Part shown: positions 45,249 through 55,439 of the stretch, one piece after another | How positions within the stretch are numbered: the first letter of the stretch is position 1 | How the letters are laid out: each line of letters begins with the position of its first letter | Source: Cadophora sp. MPI-SDFR-AT-0126 | Taxonomy: Eukaryota; Ascomycota; Leotiomycetes; Helotiales; Ploettnerulaceae | Length of the DNA: 64,000 nucleotides | NCBI GenBank assembly: GCA_020747065.1 | Contig: JAGMVK010000001.1 | Span: 3,596,001 to 3,660,000 of the forward strand | Reading direction: 5' to 3' | Made by a program: the position numbers and the translations under genes | The notes under the pieces: model-generated | Seen by the model: only the letters and a program-made list of their open reading frames with translations | What the model was told of the DNA's origin: nothing | Databases searched by the model: none

Positions 45249-46583
45249 ATATTAGAACCGTGATATCAATTCGACTGAGTCAACTTACGTAGTCCTCAGA
45301 ACTTTATCCGACCGATCCAATATCGGAAATTTAGATCGACCGAATCAACCTCCCGGACTCAACCAGAAAAGAGTTATGATTACTTTCCTGTCCTCTCTGT
45401 CATTGAAGCCACTGATCAGCCCTGGAGACGAAAAGCAAGAAACAATGGTAGATAGAGAGTATCCAAAAAGAAAAGATGAAGAAGTAAGGGGATGTTTTCA
45501 TTTCGCATCTTGGCAGCTGGATGCGGGGCAGCATCATCTTGCCTGCAAGGACGTGCCAATTTATCGCAGCCAAGCTGCAGGTCACCAATTAAAAAAGCAA
45601 ACCCCTAGATTGTACGCGGGAGGACCTGGAGCCTGGATCTGCATAATGACATTCAATCAAAAAGGGGATGCTACATGGGCTAGGTGGCTTGAGGGATTCA
45701 CGGCGCCTGAGGCTGCAGAACCGAAGCCGACCCTTCAGCGGGATATCAATTGCGGACACCCAACCAGTTAGAGCTCACATCGTACCGACACCTCCGCTGA
45801 GGGCGCGCTTGGATATCTATCAACTGACTTCCTGCTGTCGACTACTACCCGGACGGTCCCAGTATGACTCTTCACAATTCAAAATCAGCCCATGGCTTTG
45901 TCCATAGTCAATGTCTTCAAAAGTCCCTAAAGTAAGTCTCTTACTCGCTTGCGAGCAAAATTCAGGTGGCATGCAGGAGGCTGCACTTTGGGAAGGTGGC
46001 AGGAAATGACCCTGGTCGCAGAATGCAGGTATTTACCCATAGGCCGAACGACCCGAAATCACCTTGGCGAGCCGGGACAGGAACGGGATAAAGACGCCTT
46101 GTCTCCGGGTGCGGGCCTAACCTTAACACCCCATGCGGGCTGGGTGTCGAGAATGACGACGATCGAGCAAAGTGCCAAAAGAAAATCTTCGCGTTAAATA
46201 AAAATTGTCAGAATCTGAGGCAGAACAGAATCTCTTGTTTTGTTTTGTTGATGACAGCAGAGCAATATCTGTCACATTTTGTCTACCTAGTTTCGAAGTG
46301 ATCTGCTCGCATAGCCAGATTGATAACTTGAAAGGGAAAGGGACTCTGTTACCGTTTCTGTAGATTAATTTTTGTTGATTCGGCCTGTCCCGTTGTTACA
46401 CAGAGGTAGGTGGTGTGTTACGAAGAGAAGGTTAGCACTGCCATGTGTCCTGTAGCGTAGTACTGATTGATATATGGCTGTGCCTGCAGTCGAACCTTTC
46501 ATGCTGGGTCTTTTTCCAATCAACTTTGCTCTGCAGAACTTCTACAATTCTTTAGATCGGCAAGATACTGGTGGTCAAAGATC
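45249..46583. other. Intergenic, no supported gene
   Basis: A 131-codon plus-strand frame (45376-45771) has no domain, signal peptide or intron signals, and I leave it uncalled. The remainder shows nothing. Confidence 0.4.
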
Positions 46584-47858
46584 ATGGCGGCGGGTGGCAA
46601 CATACCTGGAGACAGCAACGCTCTCCAAGTCCAGATACCTTGTATCGTGTTTTTTGTTCTCACACCGATATTTGTAGGTATCAGGATATGGTCTCGGTTA
46701 CATATGCGAGTGGGCTTGAAAATGGATGACTGGACTATCATTGTATCATTCGTGAGTTCAACTTTCTTGATATGCAGGTCAAGAGACTCACCTGAGCAGA
46801 TATTCTCCATGACAGTCTCGGTATTGATCATGATGTCTTGTCACTACGGATTCGGCCAGCACATACGGAATCTGACACCACACAACAGAAAGGCCACTTT
46901 GCAGGTACAACTCTTTCCTCTTCTCAGACCAGTCAAAGATTGACCCAAGCAGACTTTCTGGATAGCTCAGGGCTTTTACAAACTCACAATCAATCTGACA
47001 AAAGCTTCCATCCTGCTCCTCTATCTTCGAATATTCGTTCAGAGACCATTCCGCATCATTTGCTACATCATGCTAGGGATTGTTCTGAGCTACATGATAG
47101 CTACATGGTTCGCAACCATCTTCCAATGTACACCTATACCTCGAGCATGGGACAAAGGCCTTGATGGGACGTGTATAGATATCACGGCCAATTGGTATGC
47201 AAACGCGGGGTTTTCGATTGCGACAGATGTGATTATCTTGGTCCTTCCAATGCCAATATTGTACAAGTTAAGGCTGCCTTCCAATCAGAAGAGAGCTTTG
47301 ATGTTTGTGTTTGCTTTGGGAGCTTTGTGAGTGTCTTCCCCCCCTCGACACAGATAGGGACGATTTCTAATGTTTGGTGAAGTGTTGTCATAACGAGTAT
47401 ATTCAGAATGCAGACACTGGATTTCTCGACCAAGACCCCAGATATGACCTGTGAGTACCAAGAATATACCAAAATGCAGCAGTACCCTAATTCCAACTAT
47501 AGATGACATTTTATCGTCTCTTTGGACGATGATCGAACCCAACGTTGGCATAATTTGTGCCTGCCTACCTATGTGTCGTCTCCTCCTTACAATCCTCTTC
47601 CCAAGCATCTTCCCTGCCAAAACAATTAGTGGTACATCCTACGCATCGAGTCCTCGTTCCAACAATGGCACATATGGGTACGTGGGCACAGGGAAGAACG
47701 AATGGGTTCCTCGTGGTGGGGGTAACGACGAACGAGGAATCAATTTGACGAGTGTGTCTAGGGGATTGAGCGATGATACAAGCGAGGAGCTTATCATCCA
47801 GAAAGACGTGGAAAGGACTCAAGATGACGCCGAGAAAATACACAAAGTTACGAATTAG
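46584..47858 (+). CDS. Fungal rhodopsin-like (Pth11-related) integral membrane protein
   Basis: 348 residues from exons 46584-46751, 46800-46904, 46953-47326, 47407-47450 and 47503-47858, in phase. The family pattern is clear: FFVLTPIFVGIRIWSRLHMR followed by KMDDWTII (the [KR]-x-DDW signature), GFGQHIRNL, FWIAQGFYKLTINLTKASIL, WDKGLDGTCIDITANW, and LPMPILYKLRLPSNQKRAL. Seven membrane helices, no CFEM domain. Such proteins resemble Pth11-type surface sensors in plant pathogens, but most are uncharacterised. The C-terminal tail is Ser/Gly-rich and acidic (residues 270-348), possibly cytoplasmic. Confidence 0.88.
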
Positions 47859-48251
47859 CCGGCATCATCAAGACGATGATGAGGGCGACAAGGCTTCGGC
47901 AGGAAGGATTGAAGGAGAAAGATAATGTGACGATAGCATATTTTCCAGCTGCCTGAGCCTCTTTCCACTTTCTTCAGATATCATCCAAATTACAGTGACT
48001 AGGTACCAGAAAGAAAAGGCCATATATTTGGCAACCTCTCCCAGCACAAGGCTTGTTGGATACGGCTGTACCTCTGGTTGACACTTACTGACTAAGCCTG
48101 CAGCTCCAGCAGCCCGCTAACGCAGTAACGATTTCAGCTGCCAATGCCCGAAGCACTTCCACTTTCGCCTCCTGCTGCCTTCCACAACCTGGACATCAAA
48201 ACTCCACCGGTTTTTCTCATTTTCTGCAGCTCCATCTCATCATTAGTATAT
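47859..48251. other. Intergenic, no gene
   Basis: 3' flank of the membrane protein and promoter of the second HET locus. Nothing coding. Confidence 0.4.
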
Positions 48252-50841
48252 ATGGACTTCTTCGCGACTCCTCCGGTCGCAGGTCAAGAAAGCTATCAGG
48301 AAGCAGCTATACGAAAATTGTTCGAATCACTCAAGGCTGAGCTCTCAAAATCGGTCACAGCTGTTCGAAATGCCTACACAATTTCATCGCCTGGGGAGCC
48401 TGATCGTGTTCCAACGAAGCTTGCCGATCTCTTCGAAAAAGCCTCAGACCCTGCGCGATTGCATCGAATGGCTTCCTTCGGAGCCGAAAGACAATACCTA
48501 AAAGAAGTGCATGAGCAGTATTTCAAAGATCATGATAGTACGACGTCGAATAATCAACATGTGGCTGCAATCAAGTCGAGGCTCGCTCACGTAAAGATCT
48601 ATGCAGCGTATGTCTGAGCGTCGCCGAGCAGATCTCGAGAGTCTTGCTTCTTTGCAACAGTGGAATAGATTGGAAGCGATACGTCAATGAGTACTGGCCA
48701 CCGCGTCCTATGCCATGCGACTCGAATCGAGAACACTAAATTGTTGGCAATAGATTCATCCCACCCGAGGACATTCAGCCCGGTTTCATGCTCCCTTATA
48801 ATGTCATCCAACATCACCGATCAGCTGGCGAGCTCGTCAAATCCGCTGAGACATGCTCTCTTTGTGAGCTGCTACGTATTACTTGTATTATGGATTCATT
48901 CCGAGAGCGAGGAGAGGAAAATTCTTTTGATCACTCGCAAGAGCCACTGTCTGAAATACTTGGCAGCATCAGCAGAGGGAAAGGGAGCGCTTTGTTTGAT
49001 CTGATTAATAACCAAATTTCTCAAAGCGATGAGCCTATCTTCTTGATGTTGTGGAACGAGTCGAACCCGAGGCAGCGATATTCGACTGGAGGGTACAAAC
49101 TGGACTACATCAGGGTCTTCTGGAAGAGACCACCAAACGAGGTCACTCCAAAAGAACGAAAGACTGTCTACACGAGACTCCAGGTTTTTGCTTCCAAGAA
49201 TATGACCGATCATCCAATGTCCATACCGACCACTCATACTTCAACAAGTTCGCCTCCTCAACATTTACAATTGACTTCATATGTTTCATCACACGAGCCA
49301 TTGTATAATTCAGGCTCTGCTCAAGCCCTGGAGCTCATGAGGGAATGGCTCTACAAGTGCAAGAGGGATCATCCCGACTGCATGAAGACAATATCAGGTG
49401 GAGCTATAAGCAAATCTGACCATCATAAGCTGCCTACTCGCTTGGTGGATGTCGGTTCCATTGAAACAAATATCGAGCCTCGACTGGTAAACACAGCGGG
49501 CTTTCCGGATGGACAATGGATCGCACTAAGCCACTGCTGGGGCGAACCACAAAATCACCCACCCAAAACGACCAGAGAAAATTTAGCGGAGCGACTCGCT
49601 GTCATCCCTTTGAATTCAATGCCGAAGTCTTTCGTCGATGCCATAGCGGTGACTAGATCGCTAGGTTTCCAATACATCTGGATCGACTCCCTATGTATCG
49701 TCCAAGACGATGAGGAGGACTGGCTTGCCGAATCTGAACATATGGGAAGTATATACGAAAAAGCCATTTCAGCTTCCTCTGCCCCAGATTCAAGTGGTGG
49801 CCTCTTCATCCCTAGACCTTATGGGGAGCTCAATGTCCCAACAGTGTTGATCCCATTTATTGACCCTTCGATGAGCGCCTCCGGACCACTAGGAAAATAT
49901 TCCATTGGCCTGGAGTGGAGACAAGAACCCTTCGTGCAAGAGTTTGATCCGATGGATACCGCACTCTCCAAACGTGGCTGGGCAACGCAAGAATGGATTC
50001 TGTCCCGCCGCACGATTCACTTCCTCGACCGCGGCATGGTCTGGGTCTGCAAAATAAACGCGGAGGCCGAAACAGGGTATTTCGTCGTTAGTCGTGGCAT
50101 TCCCATCCAGGAATACAGAAACGCATGGGGACAAATCGTACAAGAACACTCCGCTCGACTGTTCACTTATCAAAGAGTCCGTCTTGTCTCGCTTGAAGGA
50201 TTGGCCAGCAGATATAGGCATTTCAAGCCGACGGATGACTGGTATGCCGCTGGGATATGGGGTAGCGACATGCCGTTACATCTGTTGTGGAGCCCAAGAA
50301 TATTGGGGTGGGATAGAGACCGTCTTGGAGTTGGGTGAGTTGTCCGAAGGAGATATGGTTTAGAATCCGAGAGACAGCGACGAAACATGACTGTGAATCC
50401 TTCATGTCACGCTGCTCAGTTCATGGTGTCGACATAGAGACTGGGATTTTGAGATTAAAGGCCAGGAAGAGAGAAGTTCCAGCACACATGATGCAAGAAT
50501 TCGACCCGGAAGATGGACACCGTTTCATTCACGGAAGGGCGAACCATCGGCTAGGTCACTATATCAAGACATCGGACACTGATGAGAATCCATCAGGTTG
50601 GGCTGTGTTTGATGATGCGAAGCGTGGTGGCTCGATCTTCAAGAATCAAGAGGATAAGCGGGTCTTCTTCCTCTACTTGAGTGATGCGGAATTTTCGACC
50701 GCCCCTCATTTCGAGGCATATGGATTATTAGTGGCCAAAGTTCCAATTGGGGAAGAAAGGTTTGTCAGAATCGGTATTGCGGCAATTTCGGATAGCGCAT
50801 GGATTCAGGATGAGCCTGAGGAGAATATCGAGATCATTTAA
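48252..50841 (+). pseudogene. HET-domain gene with frameshift at the PSWSW motif
   Basis: Exon 1 (48252-48607) encodes MDFFATPPVAGQESYQEAAI and about 118 residues of helical, unrecognised sequence. A GTATGT intron ends at 48660. The frame then meets TAA at 48737-48739, unless a weak intron (48691-48753) removes it. It continues IPPEDIQPGFMLPYNVIQHH, CSLCELLRI, then the HET blocks WIALSHCWGEPQNH, FVDAIAVTRSLGFQYIWIDS, LCIVQDDEEDW and KRGWATQEWILSRRTIHFLD. After MPLHLLWSPRILGWDR the frame fails: the expected PSWSWVSCPKEIW lies one frame away, starting at 50320, and runs on to 50841. No splice pair fits. A one-base loss near 50318 explains it. Either a dead paralogue of incompatibility genes, or a sequencing error. 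Confidence 0.72.
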
Positions 50842-51341
50842 ACGTTGCTGTGTTGACCTCGCTTCCATAGCCGATCGAAGTTAGCTGAACTGCATGTATT
50901 CATCCAACAAGCTTCTGAGACATGTAAGCTCTGCAGAGGGCTCTGGAAGTACGAAAACTGAAATGCGGCCCAAAGTATCTAGGTGGGCCAACCCGGTATT
51001 TCTGAAGTGGTTCTACATTGAGAATGTGGAGCGAGAAGAATGGAGGGGCAAGAGGCGCAGCCTTCAACGTCGAGAAAAATGCCAGCAACACCAACACATC
51101 AGCTGCGGTTAAAGTACTGTAGAGCAGGCTTTAAATTTGAATTTTGACTGAGCTTTGTCCACAATTGAGGAGATCGGGGAGCCTTAGACTTAAACTTAAT
51201 CTTGCTTCTCTCTATTCTCAACAAATGCTTGGTCGCGGGCTGCTCGACGTTTCGAAGGTGGCAAAGAATGACGCAAACGAAATAAAGTCTGTCCATTTCT
51301 CCTACACTAGATACCGAAGCAAAACATGGTACCGAAATCCT
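50842..51341. other. Intergenic, no gene
   Basis: Short chance frames only. Confidence 0.4.
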
Positions 51342-52322
51342 CTATTCTGCATACTCAGCAGCCCTGCGCTGCTTCCCAGAGATCAAATAAATCGCTGCTC
51401 TCATCTCCAAGAGCGGATCATCTGAAGGCCCGACTCCCTCCACACGTGGGATGGGATCGAAGATGATGTACTTCTGTTCTTTCAGGTTCTCAGGAACAAC
51501 AGCATCAAGCGTGAACTTTCCAAGTTCGACAATAGGTCTATCAGCAGGCCAGTGCACAGTCGCGTCGTCGGTCACATCTCCCTCGGCCGCTACTTGCGCA
51601 ACAAGCTTGAATCCAATCGGCGCGTTTTTAACACGTGCCTCCAGTTCCTCTTGAAGATAGTTCGGACCCTTCTCCTTCACAGCCTCGGCATCGAGACTCT
51701 GGATACCTGCGTCCGGGACGAATTGGTACCGAATGAAAGTCTCTTTCCCAGTAGCATCGATAAGCTTGAAAGCCGTGACGCTGAAGTACTTTAACGTCGC
51801 AAAGCTGACGGGTGGTGGCTTAGGAGCTTGAACGAACGCCATGGCTGGAGGGTGAGAGCCTAGGAATTCTCCAGCCGTGCCTCCCATCAGCGCTTGAAGG
51901 AACTCCAGGAACTCTGCACCGGTGCGAGTCGGGAAGAAATCTACCGAGTGGCTGATGATATCTGTGTGCTTACGGCCTCCAAGGTGGAAACGGATTGCGA
52001 TTCCTCTCGGGTCCCCGTAGGGATCTGTGTCGGGAATGTTGGGGATTCCAGTGGAGTTGGAGAAGCGTACCCAGACTGGAGTGCTTGGATTGTTGAAGTG
52101 TGGTGCTATGCTGAGCTTCTTGGCTTCTTCGGAGGGCGTGAATGTTCCGCTGAAGATCTCTCCTTTGGCATGAGCTAGGATTGTTGTTAATTTACATTCA
52201 AGGGTGAGGGATGAATATCGCTCACCAGGTCGATAGCCTGGGTGTTTCCCAAACACAGATTGGAATCCAGCTACCACATCGGCAGCTGTCTTCATCAACA
52301 CTTCATCGCTTGGGAAAGGCAT
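51342..52322 (-). CDS. Catalase-related haem peroxidase (small, srpA-like)
   Basis: 309 residues from exons 52322-52226 and 52174-51342; the 51-base intron is a multiple of three. Joining gives GYRPG-AHAKGEIFSGTF, with the catalytic distal histidine in HAKG right at the splice site. Other family marks: VWVRFSNSTGIPNIPDTDPY then GDPRGIAIRFH, SHSVDFFPTRTGAEFLEFL, and RYQFVPDAGIQ. The C-terminus has FDPIPRVEGVGPSDDPLLE. This is the short catalase-fold group (about 300 residues, no NADPH or flavodoxin domain), which breaks down peroxides and organic hydroperoxides with a haem cofactor. No signal peptide, and the C-terminus EYAE is not a peroxisomal signal. Confidence 0.92.
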   Translation of the reverse strand: MPFPSDEVLMKTAADVVAGFQSVFGKHPGYRPGERYSSLTLECKLTTILAHAKGEIFSGTFTPSEEAKKLSIAPHFNNPSTPVWVRFSNSTGIPNIPDTDPYGDPRGIAIRFHLGGRKHTDIISHSVDFFPTRTGAEFLEFLQALMGGTAGEFLGSHPPAMAFVQAPKPPPVSFATLKYFSVTAFKLIDATGKETFIRYQFVPDAGIQSLDAEAVKEKGPNYLQEELEARVKNAPIGFKLVAQVAAEGDVTDDATVHWPADRPIVELGKFTLDAVVPENLKEQKYIIFDPIPRVEGVGPSDDPLLEMRAAIYLISGKQRRAAEYAE

Positions 52323-53097
52323 TGTTGCTTGAGTTATCTTTTGACAGTGTTTGATATAATGCTAGAGTATGTAGCAATGGAATTGCTGAAAGACGTTCCT
52401 TCACTCAAGCTTTATACACTTCGAATCCGGAGCCTTGCCGCCATAACTCAAATACTTACTACGCAGCAAATATGGCGGCTGAATTCGGCCATCTTGTCTG
52501 GTTCGTTGTGATTACTTTCTCAAGTCCACAACGCTACCATTGGCCGGTATCCTGACTGTACAACATGATTACTCAGCTCGTCTGCATAATCGGAACAATT
52601 GCTAAGCCAGGCGACCAACTGTATCATTGTGAACTAAAATGACCCCTCATTAGCATATGCGTATGCATATCTGGGTCGAATCACGAATCTCGGATTAGAA
52701 TTCGCATGGAGGACCTAGAGATTCCGTAGTAAGGACTTTGATTTGAGTTGTTCGATCAAATCCCTAAACAGGTGCAGGGTCTAACCTGCATAACTTGCGT
52801 ACAGCGCATGTAACCATGTACCATGTTACATTTTCGTCATAAGGCATTGTATGCGGCTGCGATTTCAATGTCGATGATCTAGAATCTCTCATGGAGTCGA
52901 GGTGAGATTAATTGATCAAAAGCTTGACCTAGAACAGTCTTTGATATGATAAGCATACCTTCCGGAAGTCTGCCGTTCTTACAAAGCGGCACAGCTCGGG
53001 TTCAATCTCGGTTTGACACTCGGTGATAACGCCAACTACGCGTTTCCAGAGCAGTGTAAATCCGGCATTAGGTACATTACGAGGGAGGGAGGCTCCT

Positions 53098-53129
53098 CCC
53101 TTCCGACTCCCTTCCGACTCCCTTCCGAC
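53098..53129 (+). repeat. 11-bp tandem repeat, three copies
   Basis: Unit cccttccgact repeated almost three times (third copy ends one base short, in a). No link to a gene is visible. Confidence 0.85.
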
Positions 53130-54188
53130 ATGTCCTTGAACCCCGGAGCTTGAGCTCGGCTCCCTCGCTTAACATTTCAAGGGGAATACTCGTCAGAACG
53201 CGTAGAGCTTTGTTGATGACAGCTACGGAAAAATGGAGGTATAAATGGAAGTGAGTCTGCTATTGGCGGGCGCGTAACGAGAAGCCACTTTGATGATCAT
53301 GGACTTCCTGCCATCATCACAGATGGTGAGTCCCGGGGCACCTTCTCGAGATAAAGTCGTACCTTCAAAAATTTGCCAAAGAGTACCTGTCACACATCAT
53401 TCAGGATCCAGTCTCTTTGGTATCTATTGAAGTGAAGTGACAATTTGCAATTTGACAACCGAAAATACGTGTCTTGCATGTGAAGTGGCATGGGAAGCTG
53501 TAAGAGCCGTGCCGGCTTCCGAACCCCTGCTCCATATCTCATAAGCTCTAGGCATAGGTTTGGGCTCTAGTCCTCATGCTCCGCTCCATACAAGCGCCTT
53601 TTAATCAACCCGATGTTCTGACTAACTTTCCGGGTTATATCAAAGCTTGTTCCATCGGAGCTTGAGTGTCGTACCGCCGAGATCCTAAATCCATTACTTT
53701 CCCCACCTCCAGAGACCATTCTCATAACACATATGACTCTGACCTGGCAGAACCATTGCACCCTCCTACTTGCCTCATTTTCCCACTTATCACATGAATC
53801 TTTCGGCTACTCGAAGAAAGTATGAGTGTCGGTAAATTCCACCACGACAAGTTGCCAAGACCGAATCTTGGTGGGGTAAATAGCGGGGTAAAATACCCCG
53901 CTTCCTCCAGTTCGACTTCAGTAATTTTCGACGACCACGAAGCTTGAAGCATAAGTAGTATCAGAGATTGAATTAACCTTTTGCTTATAGTTTTCATCGC
54001 CTTTGTGCTGCCGGCAGTTGAATAATCTCAAAAATCTTCGGGCCCGGACCGAAGTCCTCGGCCAAACCATCTATCTGTGCGACTTGTACGACGGGCTTGG
54101 GGAAGTTCCGTTCCACAAGATTCGGCGATTTAAGTTGATCTCCTCAATTACTGTTGACCTTTTTCCTCTTAAACCCTTAGTCTGCTCA

Positions 54189-54196
54189 TATAAAAG
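54189..54196 (+). promoter_or_regulatory. TATA box of the cupin gene
   Basis: TATAAAAG lies 64 bases before the ATG at 54260, a good core-promoter distance for a fungal gene. Confidence 0.5.
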
Positions 54197-54259
54197 AAAG
54201 TGATCTCGTAATTCATCTATTCTCAGTCCTCACAACTCCAGTTCTCGAGACTTAGAACA

Positions 54260-54918
54260 ATGGCTGATCGTCCTCTCCTCCCAAACGGACTCCCGGACGT
54301 GCAACGTCTAATCACTACCCACGACTCGTCTGGAAAGGCCATCTTCTCCAAGGATATCCCATCCGAGTCTTCGTTCCGGCAAGTCAGCCTCGGTGCCAAT
54401 TTCTTTCTTGGTTATACCACGAAAGGCTTCCCGGTAGACTTGAATGCGGAGAACGCAGTTGCTGTGCCGAAGGACGTGCAGAGCTACGAAAAGGATCTGA
54501 ACTCTCCACCAGGCGGATTAAGTATCGCAAATGGTATGCGGCTTCTCCCTTGATTTATTCTGGGCGATTGAATCGATGCTAATTCAATTTCTATTGAACA
54601 GGAACTGCACTCCGCTTCGTCGACTTCGCACCCTCCAAAGAACCATACATGCATCGCACGGAATCCATCGACTACGGTGTAGTCCTAGAAGGAGTCATGG
54701 AACTTATCCTGGACTCGGGAGAGAAGAGAATAATGAAGAGAGGAGACGTATGCATCCAGCGAGGGACGATGCACGCCTGGAAGAATATCACGGAGAATGA
54801 GGGGTGGGCTCGGATGTTATTTACTCTGGTGGCTGCGGAGAAGGTGGTCGTTGGGGGCCAAGGCTTGGGAGAGGATTTGCCTGGGAGGATTGGCGATAAA
54901 GGGCCGGGAAATAATTGA
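54260..54918 (+). CDS. Cupin-domain protein
   Basis: 196 residues from exons 54260-54533 and 54602-54918 (GTATGC...GAACAG intron), in phase. The first half is a beta-rich lead-in (LPDVQRLITTHDSSGKAIF). The second is a single cupin_2 barrel: EPYMHRTESIDYGVVLEGVM supplies the metal-binding His/Glu region, and KRGDVCIQRGTMHAWKNITE gives the second cupin motif with its His. Related fungal proteins of this length occur in secondary-metabolite and catabolic contexts as isomerases or dioxygenases of small acids. No signal peptide. Specific reaction unknown. Confidence 0.85.
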
Positions 54919-55439
54919 AGAGATGATAAAGTTACCGTACAGATGCCCTGTGGAGATACTTATTTTGTGGTTTGTTTCTGGAGATCATTTCTCTCGGCGA
55001 TTGAATGTCTGAGCCTTTCCTGCCATTGTCTCCCTCAGTCAAACAGTTCTTTCAATTGACACAGTCATATTGGTTAGTAAAAGGATGTATCTTCAATGTT
55101 CACTTTCCCAGGCCGACATCTCAAGCTCCAACCACCTTAAAAACCTCATTGGATAATCTCAAGGTTCTTGTGATTGGAGATGTCTGCCTCGTCAGCCTGC
55201 CAATGGCGTACAGGGTTTCCTAATCCGTCACCGAGTAAAGGTTTCAGGAGGGGAAGACAGGCCTAAGCGAAACATCACCCCTGAACAAGTGGCATATTTC
55301 AGCTTCACAGCCCCAAAGTTGGTCCTTATCTCCAGTATTCTTTCTCATCGGACCTCATTCATTCATCTTGTTTCACGAGCGCTTTGTTTGTTGGCAGCTC
55401 ATATATCGATATCCGTCAAAGGGATCTTTCTAGTATTCG
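54919..55439. other. Intergenic, no gene
   Basis: 3' flank of the cupin gene and promoter of the next. A 72-codon frame at 55005-55223 is not convincing. Confidence 0.4.

Larger units (their letters stand above)
52323..54259. other. Long intergenic region
   Basis: About 1.9 kb without a supportable gene. Holds an 11-bp tandem repeat at 53098-53129 and a TATA box near the cupin gene. Small minus-strand frames around 53567-53997 have no domain. Confidence 0.45.

Noticed and set aside
45376..45771. 131-codon plus-strand ORF
   Set aside because: No domain, no signal peptide and no splice or promoter context; probably chance.
50268..50317. An intron that would repair HET gene 2
   Set aside because: A possible GTTACA...GAG pair keeps phase but would delete the conserved LLW residues, so a frameshift is the simpler reading.
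2..52650. 10-mer acccctcatt at three places (near 2, 6544 and 52639)
   Set aside because: Contains a CCCCT stress-element core, but the sites do not share a position relative to genes and may be chance.
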